From: Sulfurisphaera ohwakuensis
GTDB taxonomy: Archaea; Thermoproteota; Thermoprotei_A; Sulfolobales; Sulfolobaceae
Assembly (NCBI RefSeq): GCF_009729055.1
Contig: NZ_CP045484.1
Coordinates: 186,001 to 250,000, forward strand
Direction: 5' to 3'
DNA: 64,000 bases
This document shows, one piece after another, positions 20,815 through 30,720 of this stretch. Position numbers and translations under genes: made by a program. The notes below the pieces were generated by a model that was given only the letters and a program-made list of their open reading frames with translations, ran no database searches and was not told the origin of the DNA. The first letter of the stretch is position 1; every line of letters begins with the position of its first letter.

Positions 20815-22062
20815 ATGGACTATAAGGTTAAAGATCTTAGTTTAGCTGGACAAGGTAAAAAACAAATAGAATGGGCAGAAATACACATGCCAGCATTAAT
20901 GGAGATAAGAAAGCAATTTGAGAAAGAAAAACCTCTTCAAGGATTAAGGATTAGTGCTGTCCTTCACGTAACTAAGGAAACTGCTGTATTAGTTAAGACT
21001 CTAAAAATAGGAGGAGCTACAGTTGCATTAGCTGGTAGTAATCCGTTATCTACTCAAGATGACGTTGCAGCTGCACTAGTTGAGGAGGGAATTCATGTAT
21101 TTGCATGGAGAGGTGAAACTGAAAAAGATTATTATGATAATATTAAAGAAATTCTAAAATATGAACCTCAAATAATAATGGATGATGGAGGAGATCTTCA
21201 TGCTTATGTCCACGAAAATATGCCACAGTTAAAACTATTTGGGGGTACAGAAGAAACAACAACAGGAGTAATAAGACTAAAGGCTATGGAAGAACAAGGA
21301 GTCCTAAGATATCCAGTAATCGCTGTAAATAATGCTTTTACAAAATACTTATTTGATAATAGAATAGGTACTGGACAGAGTACAATAGATGGAATACTTA
21401 GAGCAACAAATATACTAATTGCTGGTAAAGTAGCTGTAGTAGCTGGATACGGATGGGTAGGAAGAGGGATAGCTCAAAGGCTTAGAGGTATGGGTGCTAG
21501 GGTTATAGTGGTCGAAGTATCTCCTTTAAGAGCATTAGAGGCAGTTATGGACGGTTTTGATGTAATGCCAATGAGTAAAGCTGCAGAATTAGGGGAGATT
21601 TTTATCACTGCTACCGGTAATATAAACGTAATAAGAAAAGAACATATTCTAAAAATGAAAGATGGTGCAATTTTAGCAAACTCTGGGCATTTTAATGTAG
21701 AGATAGACGTAAAAGGATTAAAAGAAATGGCAAAATCATCAAGATTGATAAGACCAAACTTGGAAGAATATGAATTACCTAATGGAAAAAGAATTTATTT
21801 ATTAGCTGAAGGTAGATTAGTTAATTTAGCTGCAGCCGAGGGACATCCTAGTGAGGTTATGGATTTAAGCTTTTCAAATCAAGCTTTATCGGTAAAGTAT
21901 ATTTATGAAAATAGAGGAAAGTTAGAGAATAAAGTATATAATGTTCCACAAGAGATAGATGAAACGGTTGCTAAATTAAAATTAAAGGGAATGGGAATAG
22001 AAATAGAGCCAATGACACAAGAACAAATAGAATACATGAAACAATGGAGATATGGTACTTGA
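20815..22062 (+). CDS. ahcY: S-adenosyl-L-homocysteine hydrolase
   Basis: Hydrolyses SAH to adenosine and homocysteine, relieving product inhibition of methyltransferases. The 415-residue protein carries [14 protein letters not shown] start residues, DDGGDL, the NAD-binding Rossmann block [30 protein letters not shown] and [17 protein letters not shown]. The C-terminus lacks the KPDHYRY tail of bacterial and eukaryotic enzymes and ends MKQWRYGT, as in short archaeal forms. A TATA-like element lies in the AT-rich gap after the membrane protein gene. Confidence 0.97.
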   Translation: MDYKVKDLSLAGQGKKQIEWAEIHMPALMEIRKQFEKEKPLQGLRISAVLHVTKETAVLVKTLKIGGATVALAGSNPLSTQDDVAAALVEEGIHVFAWRGETEKDYYDNIKEILKYEPQIIMDDGGDLHAYVHENMPQLKLFGGTEETTTGVIRLKAMEEQGVLRYPVIAVNNAFTKYLFDNRIGTGQSTIDGILRATNILIAGKVAVVAGYGWVGRGIAQRLRGMGARVIVVEVSPLRALEAVMDGFDVMPMSKAAELGEIFITATGNINVIRKEHILKMKDGAILANSGHFNVEIDVKGLKEMAKSSRLIRPNLEEYELPNGKRIYLLAEGRLVNLAAAEGHPSEVMDLSFSNQALSVKYIYENRGKLENKVYNVPQEIDETVAKLKLKGMGIEIEPMTQEQIEYMKQWRYGT

Positions 22063-22114
22063 CCTTTTTTACTTAGCGTAACTCTTTTAAATCATTTTAG
22101 CATATTTGTTTATT

Positions 22115-22207
22115 GGGCCCGTAGCTTAGCCCGGTAGAGCGCCCGGCTCATAAAGATCCTTCTCTTGAGAGACCGGGTGGTCCGGGGTTCAAGTCCCCGC
22201 GGGCCCA
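22115..22207 (+). tRNA. tRNA-Met(CAT), elongator, with intron
   Basis: Acceptor GGGCCCG/CGGGCCC with discriminator A. The anticodon stem CCCGG/CCGGG encloses loop CTCATAA, anticodon CAT. A 19-base intron (22153-22171) sits between positions 37 and 38, the canonical archaeal site. The stem lacks the three consecutive G:C pairs of initiator tRNA, so this is elongator Met; a tRNA-Ile2 with modified C34 is a less likely alternative. Confidence 0.88.
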
Positions 22208-22345
22208 TCTTTATTCCTTAACTATTTGTTGTAGGTTAATCATAAAGCTCGTATTAGGTAGAGGATTTAAAAAACATCAATGAGAAAACGCGGATTATTA
22301 TGGTAAAGTTTATTAGTAAAGATGTATTGAAATATTGATGATAGT

Positions 22346-22438
22346 CCCGCCGTAGCTCAGCCCGGTGGAGCGCCCGGCTGTAGGGAAGGAGGGCACGCGG
22401 TGACCGGGTGGTCCGGGGTTCAAGTCCCCGCGGCGGGA
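22346..22438 (+). tRNA. tRNA-Tyr(GTA) with intron
   Basis: Acceptor CCCGCCG/CGGCGGG with discriminator A; the C1:G72 pair is the archaeal Tyr identity element. The anticodon loop is CTGTAGA with GTA. A 19-base intron (22384-22402) follows position 37. The T arm is CGGGG-TTCAAGT-CCCCG. It lies 138 bases after tRNA-Met with the same orientation. Confidence 0.93.
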
Positions 22439-22840
22439 CTTTATTTTTGTTACATATTCTTAACAGTTAGTGAATTGATCAATTCTAAAGTGAGTCTTAA
22501 TTATGATGAATTAGTTAAATTAAACCGTTTATTCCTCTACTTTTTACTCATATTATACGTTAAAGAAGTAATATGAGATTTCTCAGCAATGAATTAATTT
22601 CTTATATTTCTAGATTTAAAGCGAAATATTTTCTATTCTATATTAAGAAAATTTTATAGATAGCATTGCTTATTAAACTATGATCAAGCTTTTTCCCTTT
22701 TACTCTCATATGTTACAACATAATTACTACTAACGTGGATTCTTTATATCTTCTTTCGGCTCCACACATTTTTACGGCAAAATTTTATGAGTTGCCAAAG
22801 CTTTTAAATGCGAATTGTCAACCATAATACTTGACGGAAA
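22439..22840. other. Non-coding stretch between tRNA-Tyr and integrase remnant
   Basis: About 400 AT-rich bases with stops in all frames. If a fusellovirus-like element once extended leftward from tRNA-Val(GAC), this stretch would be its deleted remainder, but no second attachment copy is visible. The last 45 bases hold a likely promoter, with TTTTAAATG at 22802-22810, about 30 bases before the integrase ATG. Confidence 0.5.
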
Positions 22841-23125
<285 letters not shown>

Positions 23126-23160
23126 GATTTAAAAGATTATAGGTTAAGAATTACCTAGTT

Positions 23161-25074
23161 TTAAACTACTCTTATGCTATCAAGTATCTGTGGAGCATAG
23201 ACTTTAGTCCCTTTCATTCCAATTTTTTCTTTCTCTCTTTCTACTAATCTTCTGAAAGATTCTATAGAGCCAGGTTCGCCATGATTTAGTAATAGATTCT
23301 TCGGTTTTACATTTAGATTCTTTAAGAAGTTTAGAAGCTGTCTTCTATCAGAGTGACCAGAGAATCCTTCCACTCTTGTGACTTCCATCTTTATTTGTAT
23401 ATTCTCAATCCTACCATCTCTATCAATAATTTGTATTTCTTGTGCTCCATCACTTACTTTTCTACCCAGTGTTCCCTCTGCTTGGTAGCTCACAAAAATT
23501 ATCGAATTCCTACTATCTGGAGCCATTGTCTTAAAGAATTCTACTGCCGGGCCTCCATTTAGCATACCAGATGTTGCTAAGATAATTGATGGCTCGCCTT
23601 GCACAATATCTTCTCTATATCCTTCAATTCTGTGGAAGAATTCCGACATGAACGGATTCTCATCCTTATACAGTATTGCTTCCCTTACTTCTCTGCTTAA
23701 CATTTCTGGGTAAGCATTATGTATTGCTGTAATTTCTTCAACTAAACCTGTGACATAGATTGGTACTTCTGGTATTAACTTCTTTTTCATCGCATCATTT
23801 AAAACCAGCATTATTTCTTGACCTCTTCCAACAGCTAGAACGGGGATTAGTACTCTTCCTCCCCTACTAATGGTTCTATTTATAATCTCTATAAGTTTTG
23901 CCTCAGCTTCTTCTCTGTTTTCTTGTTCATGGTCTCCATATGTTGTCTCCATAATTATAGTATCAACTCTTGGAAACTCATCGTTAGCCTTATCTAATAA
24001 TTTAGTTCTAGCATATTTGAAATCACCAGTATAAACGATATTATGTGTTCCATCGCCTATATGAAGATGCGCCATAGCAGAGCCTAATATATGTCCAGCA
24101 TTATAGAATGTTAGTTTAATATCTGGAGCTATATCAGTAACTTCTTCATAATCAAGTGTTATAGTGTGTAACAATTCTTTCCTAACTTCCTTGGCTGTAT
24201 AGGGCAAGGGTCTTCCTTCTTTCTCCGCTACATCTAGTGCATCTAATTGCATTAATGCCATTATATCTCTTGTGGGTGCAGTTGTGTAGACAGGGCCATT
24301 ATAGCCATACTTAAATAATAAAGGAACCATTCCGCAATGGTCTAGGTGTGCATGCGTTATTACTACTGCATCAATATCTTCAAGTCTTACTTGATCAATG
24401 TCAAGCTTTGGAAATAATTTTTCTCCATAACTTACACTTGGATTTAATCCTACGTCTAATAATACTTTGCTTTCTGGAGTCTCTACAAGTACTGCAGATC
24501 TACCTACTTCTTGGAATCCACCTAGTGCAGTTATCCTAACATTTCTATCTTTGAATAGCAGTTCTCTATGTATTCTTTCACCAAAAACCTTTAACATCTT
24601 TGCTCTATATTCAGTCTCATTATAAATATGTGTTAAGATACTATCATATGTTCTAGATTTTAATGGCGGTTCTCTTACTATTATAGGTCTCCAAAAAGTC
24701 TCAAAAAATATTTTATTCTGGATTGTTCCTCCTTTACCTATCACGAGTCCGGGTTTTTTAGCTTTTATTAGTACTTCACCTAATTCATCATCAAACTTTA
24801 TATCTGTAATTTCTGCCTCCTTTGGTACAATATTCTTTATAATCTCTATTGTTTCTTTCTTATCTTTTCTTGCTTTCTCATCAGCTTTCAGCACAATTCT
24901 CTTTCTAATGTCCTTTGCAATTTTCTTGAACAATTCTGTTTTATCAGCCAATATTGTTGGGTTCCTAACATATATTGCTATTTCTGGGCCTTCAAACTCA
25001 ATTTTTGTTATTCCAGCCTCTTTTGGTATATTATTATATATTGTTGCTATTATGTTTAATCTAAGAGACGACAC
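23161..25074 (-). CDS. fttA: aCPSF1/FttA, beta-CASP nuclease and transcription terminator
   Basis: Archaeal homologue of the eukaryotic cleavage and polyadenylation nuclease CPSF73, the general transcription termination factor. The 637-residue protein begins with two KH-type domains (about 1-140, with the GKGG-type VIGKGG at 111-116). Next is a metallo-beta-lactamase core with HAHLDH at 241-246, then the beta-CASP segment with [14 protein letters not shown] and the terminal [11 protein letters not shown] and NHGEPGS. GTG 25074 is chosen because GGTGA lies five bases upstream. The length is standard for the archaeal family. Confidence 0.96.
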   Translation of the reverse strand: MSSLRLNIIATIYNNIPKEAGITKIEFEGPEIAIYVRNPTILADKTELFKKIAKDIRKRIVLKADEKARKDKKETIEIIKNIVPKEAEITDIKFDDELGEVLIKAKKPGLVIGKGGTIQNKIFFETFWRPIIVREPPLKSRTYDSILTHIYNETEYRAKMLKVFGERIHRELLFKDRNVRITALGGFQEVGRSAVLVETPESKVLLDVGLNPSVSYGEKLFPKLDIDQVRLEDIDAVVITHAHLDHCGMVPLLFKYGYNGPVYTTAPTRDIMALMQLDALDVAEKEGRPLPYTAKEVRKELLHTITLDYEEVTDIAPDIKLTFYNAGHILGSAMAHLHIGDGTHNIVYTGDFKYARTKLLDKANDEFPRVDTIIMETTYGDHEQENREEAEAKLIEIINRTISRGGRVLIPVLAVGRGQEIMLVLNDAMKKKLIPEVPIYVTGLVEEITAIHNAYPEMLSREVREAILYKDENPFMSEFFHRIEGYREDIVQGEPSIILATSGMLNGGPAVEFFKTMAPDSRNSIIFVSYQAEGTLGRKVSDGAQEIQIIDRDGRIENIQIKMEVTRVEGFSGHSDRRQLLNFLKNLNVKPKNLLLNHGEPGSIESFRRLVEREKEKIGMKGTKVYAPQILDSIRVV

Positions 25075-25153
25075 CTATTTCACCAACTATAAGAAGTAGA
25101 TGTACAAATTAGATATGGTAATTTTTAATATATAAATGCTTGTTATATAAGTT

Positions 25154-26206
25154 GTGGAGCTGAAGGAACATATAATTGACTTGCCAAAGAAAGTTTACAT
25201 TGGTTATGATATAATTGATAATATAAAAGAATACATATTATCACTTAATCTTTCTGGTCCTTTCTTGGTAGTAACTGGTCCACTAGTTAGGAAAATTATT
25301 ACGGATAAAATCATAGAAAATTTTAAAGATGAGAGCGTTGAGGTCGTTGAAGTAAAAATAGCATCAATTGATGAAGTAAATAAAGTAGAAGAATTAGCTA
25401 AGAGTTCTAAAATTAATACAATAATTGGTGTTGGAGGAGGAAATATTATAGATGTAGCAAAATATGTTGCTTATAGAATTGGAAAAGAATTCGTTAGCCT
25501 TCCTACAGCCCCCTCGCATGATGGAATTACCTCTCCATTTGCATCAATTAAAGGTCTAGGAAAACCTACTTCTGTTAAAGCAAAAGGCCCAATAGCGATA
25601 ATTGCAGACATAAATGTTTTAGCTTCAGCACCTAGAAGACTAATTAATGCTGGAATAGGTGATACAATAGGTAAAATAACGGCTGTAAGAGACTGGCAAT
25701 TAGCAGCTAAATTAAGGGGAGAATATTATGGAGATTATACAGCATCCTTAGCCCTTATGTCAGCCAAGCACGCACTTTCTTGTGCTAAAATTCTTGATAA
25801 AGACATCAGAGCTGGCGTTAGAGTTCTAACAGAAGCTTTAATAAGTAGTGGCGTTGCCATGGGTATGGCTGGAAGTACAAGACCCGCTAGCGGTTCTGAA
25901 CATTTATTTGCACACGCTATCGAAATCCTATATCCAGATAAGGCTTTACATGGAGAGTTAGTAGCTTTAGGTACAATTCTTATGGCCTATATTCATGGTA
26001 TAAATTGGAAAAAAATTAAGAAAGCGATGAAAAAAGTTGGTTTACCTACTAAGGCTAAACAATTAGGAATTCCAGATGAAATAGTTATAAAAGCATTGAC
26101 TATTGCTCACACTATAAGACCAGAAAGATACACTATTCTAGGAGATAGGGGTTTAACATGGGAAGCTGCCGAAAAAATAGCTAAGGAGACTGGAGTTATT
26201 GAGTAA
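25154..26206 (+). CDS. egsA: sn-Glycerol-1-phosphate dehydrogenase
   Basis: NAD(P)-dependent enzyme making the glycerol-1-phosphate backbone of archaeal membrane lipids. In the 350-residue protein the NAD-binding [16 protein letters not shown], the phosphate segment [15 protein letters not shown] and the metal-ligand blocks with [12 protein letters not shown] and [10 protein letters not shown] are all present. The start is GTG 25154 with a TATA-like AATATATAAATG about 20 bases earlier. It overlaps the convergent FKBP gene by 11 bases. Confidence 0.96.
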   Translation: MELKEHIIDLPKKVYIGYDIIDNIKEYILSLNLSGPFLVVTGPLVRKIITDKIIENFKDESVEVVEVKIASIDEVNKVEELAKSSKINTIIGVGGGNIIDVAKYVAYRIGKEFVSLPTAPSHDGITSPFASIKGLGKPTSVKAKGPIAIIADINVLASAPRRLINAGIGDTIGKITAVRDWQLAAKLRGEYYGDYTASLALMSAKHALSCAKILDKDIRAGVRVLTEALISSGVAMGMAGSTRPASGSEHLFAHAIEILYPDKALHGELVALGTILMAYIHGINWKKIKKAMKKVGLPTKAKQLGIPDEIVIKALTIAHTIRPERYTILGDRGLTWEAAEKIAKETGVIE

Positions 26207-26897
26207 AAACTTCTTTGTTATAGTTCTCTATATATGTTACAGTTGATTCTGGTAATACATAGTTTATAATATCTTTTGCTAACATATATTTTCTAATTTG
26301 TATATCTTCAACTAGATATAATTCTTTAGGCAATGTGAATTTAACATTTTTCTTCTCATCTAACTCCATGTTTAATTTATCAACATAAGATGAGCCTAAC
26401 CATCTCTCTATTAATGCTTTTATTTTGTCGCTCTCATTTTCTAAAACTTTTACAACCTTTACCTTATATACTAACGTTTTGCCAGCTAATGGGTGGTTTA
26501 AATCTAATATTACTCTTCCACCAGATACACTTTTTACTACAGCTAAGGAACCATTAGATAATCTTACAACCATATTAGGATAAGGATTTATACCTTGTCT
26601 TCTTAATTCTCCTAAGGAAATTGTTTTAACTTTAGTATTGTCTCTAGGTCCATAAGCTTTTTCTGGAGGAATCTCAATTTCTTTCTCTTCACCTGGATTC
26701 ATTTGATATAATGCTTCTTCTAGTCCTTGAATAACATTATGTTCGCCTAATATAACTAGCTTAGGCGCATATTTAGTTTCTTTATTATAAATATTAGCCT
26801 TCTTTGCTTCTTCCTCAATAGTTGTATCGAACACTTCACCAGTATCTTTTACTTTTCCAATGTAATCTATATAGACAAAATCTTTATCTTTTAACAT
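26196..26897 (-). CDS. FKBP-type peptidyl-prolyl isomerase, long archaeal form
   Basis: A 233-residue SlyD-like isomerase. The FKBP domain ([49 protein letters not shown]) is interrupted by an insert-in-flap domain rich in beta strands. It is followed by [20 protein letters not shown]. The last 80 residues are an extra C-terminal domain found in long archaeal FKBPs. It probably acts as a folding chaperone in the cytosol. Confidence 0.9.
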   Translation of the reverse strand: MLKDKDFVYIDYIGKVKDTGEVFDTTIEEEAKKANIYNKETKYAPKLVILGEHNVIQGLEEALYQMNPGEEKEIEIPPEKAYGPRDNTKVKTISLGELRRQGINPYPNMVVRLSNGSLAVVKSVSGGRVILDLNHPLAGKTLVYKVKVVKVLENESDKIKALIERWLGSSYVDKLNMELDEKKNVKFTLPKELYLVEDIQIRKYMLAKDIINYVLPESTVTYIENYNKEVFTQ

Positions 26898-26986
26898 TTT
26901 CTAATCTAAAATCTGTAGGGCTTGTAGTTTATAAAGCTAAGTAGAAGGTTAAAGTTTTAATTTAGTATCTTAATGTTTTTAATGAA

Positions 26987-27172
26987 ATGAAAGGAACGCC
27001 CTCTTTTGGAAAAATGAACAAATCACCAACTCATGTAAGATGCAGAAGATGTGGTAGGAATTCGTTTAATGTTAGAAAAGGCTATTGTGCTGCATGCGGA
27101 TTTGGAAGAAGTAAGAAAATAAGAAGATATAATTGGCAAAATAAGAAAGTTAATGGTTTGAGGCTCGTATAA
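26987..27172 (+). CDS. rpl37e: 50S ribosomal protein L37e
   Basis: A 61-residue zinc-finger ribosomal protein: [19 protein letters not shown] start, then [10 protein letters not shown] and CAACGFGRS forming a four-cysteine site, then a basic tail. The length and motif order are diagnostic. The stop codon is directly followed by the ATG of the aminopropyltransferase gene, so the two are co-transcribed. Confidence 0.96.
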   Translation: MKGTPSFGKMNKSPTHVRCRRCGRNSFNVRKGYCAACGFGRSKKIRRYNWQNKKVNGLRLV

Positions 27173-28075
27173 ATGTATGAATGGCATTGGCATATAGAAT
27201 GGCAAACTCCATACGAATTTCATGGACACGCTATAACTAAAGTGATTGCGGAAGAAAAAACACCTTATCAAAGAGCCCTTTTAGTTGAATTAGCTAGATT
27301 CGGGAAAGCACTAATATTAGACGGAAAAATACAATCTACAATAACTGACGAGTTCATATATCATGAGGCATTAGTACATCCATTACTTTTATCTATAAGT
27401 AGTCCAGAAAAAGTTCTAATATTAGGAGGGGGAGAAGGAGCAACATTAAGAGAAGTTCTTAAACATAAAACTGTAAAGAACGCTATTATGGTTGATATAG
27501 ATCCTGTAGTAATCGATTTTGCTAAAAAATATTTACAAGAATGGCATCAAGGAGCTTTCGATAATCCCAAAAGTAAATTAGTCATAGAGGATGGCTATAA
27601 ATTTATTAAAGAAACAAAAGAGACTTTTGACGCAGTGATTATTGATCTTACGGACCCAATAAAAGATTCGCCTTCCCAAATGCTATATACTAAAGAATTT
27701 TATGAAGAAGTTAAGAGAATAAGTAAATGGGGTATAGTAACACAAGCTACTTCTCCATCATTTAGTTTAGAAACCTTCTCCATAATTTATAATACAATAA
27801 AACATGTTTTCAAAAAAGTAAGTGCTGGAATAACATATGTACCGGCATTTGACGGCTTATGGGGATTTGTATATGCTTCAGATGAAGTTAATCCAGCAGA
27901 ATTTAGTAAAGAAGAAATTAATAATAGAATTAAAGAAAGAATAGAAGGAAGTCTTAGGTTTTATGATGGTGAAACTCATATTACAATGTTTAGTATCCCG
28001 AAACATATAAGGGAAGTACTAGAAAAAGAAAATAAAATTTCGACTAGAGAAAATCCAGTAGCTGTTCCAGCATAG
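27173..28075 (+). CDS. speE: Polyamine aminopropyltransferase (spermidine synthase family)
   Basis: Transfers aminopropyl groups from decarboxylated AdoMet to di- or polyamines; crenarchaeal forms also make branched or long polyamines for thermophily. In the 300-residue protein visible motifs are [20 protein letters not shown], the AdoMet loop [23 protein letters not shown] and the catalytic region [11 protein letters not shown]. It is translationally coupled to L37e, with no gap. Product specificity cannot be read. Confidence 0.93.
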   Translation: MYEWHWHIEWQTPYEFHGHAITKVIAEEKTPYQRALLVELARFGKALILDGKIQSTITDEFIYHEALVHPLLLSISSPEKVLILGGGEGATLREVLKHKTVKNAIMVDIDPVVIDFAKKYLQEWHQGAFDNPKSKLVIEDGYKFIKETKETFDAVIIDLTDPIKDSPSQMLYTKEFYEEVKRISKWGIVTQATSPSFSLETFSIIYNTIKHVFKKVSAGITYVPAFDGLWGFVYASDEVNPAEFSKEEINNRIKERIEGSLRFYDGETHITMFSIPKHIREVLEKENKISTRENPVAVPA

Positions 28076-28107
28076 TCTTTTTATTTTATGTTTTCAAATT
28101 TTATACT

Positions 28108-28220
<113 letters not shown>

Positions 28221-28261
28221 CGTAATAATTTTAAGCCTTAAAAAACAATAAAATAAGAGAA

Positions 28262-28362
28262 GCGGGGGTGCCCGAGCAAGGTCAAAGGGGTCGGGCTCAG
28301 GACAAGATATGTGAGATCCCCGATGGCATAGGCCTGCGTGGGTTCAAGTCCCACCCCCCGCA
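28262..28362 (+). tRNA. tRNA-Leu(CAG), class II, with intron
   Basis: Acceptor GCGGGGG/CCCCCGC and discriminator A. The anticodon stem TCGGG/CCCGA flanks loop CTCAGG plus one base, anticodon CAG. A short intron of about 16 bases (28302-28317) follows position 37. The T arm is GTGGG-TTCAAGT-CCCAC and a class II variable arm is present. It lies 41 bases downstream of tRNA-Ser. Confidence 0.88.
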
Positions 28363-28722
28363 TTTATTAATAGTTTCAATATATAAATGGAGTTTAATGT
28401 TAATGTGACAAAGAATTTTGGTAAATGCTGAAGACCTTTAAGGAATTAATTAATGCATTTTTATCTCATACATAGTTACAAAAATTTACATATTAAGTAT
28501 ATGAGGTTGTAGTTTTGAAAACTATTTTTATTTTCATTGATGAAAATACCATAATGGAAATGCACTATTTTGTTAAAGAAACTGAATATATATCGGTATT
28601 TCAAGATAAGTTGTATTAAAAAGATTTTGGAATATATAGGATTAAATTATACATTGTTTTCTACATGTTCCTTTAATATTTAAATTATACTCATGTGTTA
28701 TCCAAACTTGTGGTGAAAAGAA
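28363..28722. other. Non-coding stretch after tRNA-Leu(CAG)
   Basis: About 360 bases. One short frame (TTG 28515 to stop 28619, 34 codons, with MKTIFIFIDENTIMEM) could encode a peptide but has no ribosome binding site or homology I know. A 13-base match to the MITE end (AAATACCATAATG near 28545-28557) is probably chance. No integrase scar is visible beside this tRNA. Confidence 0.4.
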
Positions 28723-29478
28723 ATAGCAATTACTAAAGAGCAGCTCTTAGAAAGAGGAAAAGAAATAGTTGATAAAGCTAGGGAGAAAAATGTAATACTA
28801 AGATTAATTGGTGGAGCCGCAGTTGCCATATTAGCTCCTAAGGGTAGTGAAGTGTTTGCGAGAAAATATAAAGATATTGACTTCTTTGGTATTTCTAGCC
28901 AAAGTAAAAAAATAAGCGAAGTATTAGAAAGTGTAGGAATGATAGGAAATAAACGCTTTAATGCCTTACATGGTGATAGAAGATTAATGTTTTATGATCC
29001 TAAGATAGACTCTACAGTAGATGTTTTTCTTGATGTCTTTGAAATGTGCCATAAAATTACTCTAAAAGATAGATTAGCAATTATGCCTTATACAATTCCT
29101 CCTTCTGATCTATTACTAACAAAATTGCAAATTATTAAATTAACTGAAAATGATGTAAAAGATCTTTTTGCTCTATTAACAGACTTAGAGCTAGGTGATC
29201 ATGATGACGGGAAAACTATTGATATAAATTATATTGCTAAACTTCTCGCAGATGACTGGGGATTTTATACAACTGTTACTGATAACATAGAAAAACTATT
29301 AAATGAATTTAATCCACCATCAAATGTAGCTGAAAAACTTAGAATACTAAAAGAAAAAATTGAGAAAGAGCCAAAATCCTTAAAGTGGAAGATGAGAGCA
29401 AAAATTGGTAGAAAAGTTAAGTGGTATGAGGAACCAGAGGAAGTAGGACAATTTAAGATATCTGGTGAAAGTCTATAA
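28723..29478 (+). CDS. Nucleotidyltransferase-fold protein with ATA start
   Basis: A protein of about 251 residues. Its conserved N-terminal region, AITKEQLLERGKEIVDKA then RLIGGAAVAILAP, is encoded upstream of the first canonical start (GTG 28852). The only in-frame position after the upstream TGA that has a well-placed ribosome binding site (GGTGA at 28712-28716, six-base spacing) is ATA 28723. GGAAVAI followed by RKYKDIDFFG is the glycine pair and Asp-x-Asp of nucleotidyltransferases, such as AbiEii-like or minimal NTases. The remaining two thirds are alpha-helical and unassigned. No obvious partner gene is adjacent, so a toxin role is only a possibility. Confidence 0.65.
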   Translation: MAITKEQLLERGKEIVDKAREKNVILRLIGGAAVAILAPKGSEVFARKYKDIDFFGISSQSKKISEVLESVGMIGNKRFNALHGDRRLMFYDPKIDSTVDVFLDVFEMCHKITLKDRLAIMPYTIPPSDLLLTKLQIIKLTENDVKDLFALLTDLELGDHDDGKTIDINYIAKLLADDWGFYTTVTDNIEKLLNEFNPPSNVAEKLRILKEKIEKEPKSLKWKMRAKIGRKVKWYEEPEEVGQFKISGESL

Positions 29479-29699
29479 AAATTTCTTTGCAGAAATGTAT
29501 GTGTATTAAAAAGAAAGAAGTTTATCCCTCTTCCTTTTTAGTTAGTCTACCATGGTTTCTCATTAAGTTTATGTATTGATAGAAAAGGTGCGGAATGTAT
29601 AAATAATTATTAAGGATCTCAATAGGAGAACTATTACTTTTGGATAGTAGAAAAAATCTTTCTTATGCAAACTATTAGCTCTGGGAACAATGATCGTAT

Positions 29700-29940
29700 A
29701 TAATTCCGTCAAAATTAATCATAATTCTATATAGATAAGGCAAGTCACTTCTATCTTGTTAGGAAAAGAAATACTTTGGGGGAAGAAGATTAGATCTTTG
29801 CGATATTGATAAATTAGAAAACACGATTAATAAGGCAAAAGAGAATATGAATAGAACCCCACTGAGAAAACTAATAACATTCTATCTCTATCTGAAGAAT
29901 ATAGAGTAGAATTTATAGGAAAACCATTGCGTCTTTGCGT
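29700..29940 (+). pseudogene. Decayed IS110-family transposase fragment
   Basis: The frame 29763-29909 reads EKKYFGGRRLDLCDIDKLEN then TINKAKENMNRTPLRKLITF and YLYLKNIE. It matches the internal part of the transposase at 46.2-47.1 kb (REKEFRGKKTDFYDAEKLEN, then YNPLKELVTLYLFLKDME). Upstream, a frame-shifted ASHFYLVRKR corresponds to VSPNVLSREK. Stop codons flank both sides, so this is a relic of an element related to the IS110 copy in this window. Confidence 0.75.
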
Positions 29941-30087
29941 TAAAAACATGTAAGAGTTCTATTCTTGTAAAATGAAAAATTTTTATCAATATACAATAAA
30001 ACTAAGAAGTAAATTAAAAATATTTTATTAGTTCATGGATAAATATTATTATTTTTTATGATATAAGTGAATATCCATAAACTAGTA

Positions 30088-30096
30088 ATAATGGTA
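30088..30096 (+). repeat. Target-site duplication, left
   Basis: The nine bases ATAATGGTA directly precede the left terminal repeat of the MITE-like element and recur perfectly at 30226-30234 right after its other end. Confidence 0.75.
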
Positions 30097-30225
30097 CATA
30101 GTGTCGTCGCTAGGGTATTTATATTTCTATATTCACACCAGGGTGTATAAAACCTTTTCTTAACACCTTTTCACTATAGAGATTTTTATCAATTAATAAA
30201 TTCATACCCTAATGACGATACTATG
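30097..30225 (+). mobile_element. MITE-like element, copy 2, with intact ends
   Basis: A 129-base non-coding element bounded by imperfect 22-base inverted repeats. The left one starts CATAGTGTCGTCGCTAGGG (30097-30118) and the right one reads ATACCCTAATGACGATACT and on to 30225, about 19 of 22 bases pairing. Perfect nine-base direct repeats flank it. The interior contains TATTTATATTTCTATATTC and ATAAAACCTTTTCTTA, shared with the copy at 18726-18853. It encodes nothing and would have been mobilised in trans by a transposase with the same ends, not present here. Confidence 0.86.
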
Positions 30226-30234
30226 ATAATGGTA
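30226..30234 (+). repeat. Target-site duplication, right
   Basis: Second copy of ATAATGGTA, directly after the right inverted repeat. It shows that the element at 30097-30225 inserted by a transposition event that duplicated nine bases. Confidence 0.75.
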
Positions 30235-30720
30235 AAATGCAAAAACAGATTAGAGATGCACTATTTATACTCCTAGGTTACAAAACCAGGTCTGTTAGCT
30301 TCCTGTATAAGAACCTTTCCATCAAAAAACAAGCATAGTCCACACTACTTATGAAAAACAAGGCTCTCTTTATCACTCGTTAACATTGAACGGTTTATTA
30401 TAATACAGTCCAAGCAATAATCAACTTCTTACCCTTCAACTTTCCCTTGTGCTCCTCATAAAAACGCCTAATTATAGGATTAACCCTAATAGCAGTTAAA
30501 GCTGCAAGATAAAAAGCCCTCCTCAAAACAGCATAATCCCTCTTAGAAATACCTATAAGGAGAACTGATCACACTATAGTATTGTCAGTTATTACGAGTG
30601 ACTGAGTGACTCTTATCGTTCAGTTAACAACCTTTTTATCTATTGATATTATCTAACTTGTTTGCTTTCTTGTTTTATGATATTATAAATGATAGTAAAT
30701 AATGTTTGTCGTAAAAGTTA
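30235..30720. other. Intergenic decay region right of the MITE
   Basis: About 485 bases. It contains one recognisable piece, an IS110-type transposase C-terminus on the minus strand at 30398-30556. The bases around 30375-30395 and 30605-30625 share CGTTCA and GTTAAC words in inverted orientation, perhaps worn element ends. No intact gene is seen. Confidence 0.5.
30398..30556 (-). pseudogene. C-terminal fragment of a second IS110-family transposase
   Basis: The frame encodes ISKRDYAVLRRAFYLAALTA and PIIRRFYEEHKGKLKGKK before a stop. It aligns with the C-terminus of the window's complete transposase (ISKRGNKYLRSLFYFLAKMN, LLKFYESHKDRLRGKK). The match is clearly homologous but too diverged to be the same subgroup. 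The N-terminal part and the last 20 residues are missing. Confidence 0.78.

Larger units (their letters stand above)
29479..30096. other. Intergenic decay region left of the MITE
   Basis: About 620 bases with stops in every frame. The only recognisable content is a degenerate IS110-family transposase fragment at about 29700-29940 (separate entry). The stretch continues into the MITE copy at 30097 and further debris up to 30720, so the whole 29.5-30.7 kb interval is a graveyard of mobile elements. Confidence 0.6.

Noticed and set aside
28540..28575. Possible third MITE copy
   Set aside because: Only 13 bases (AAATACCATAATG) match the element end; the rest does not align.
28515..28619. A 34-codon TTG-started frame after tRNA-Leu
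   Set aside because: No ribosome binding site, no recognisable motif, and a weak start codon; likely chance in AT-rich DNA.
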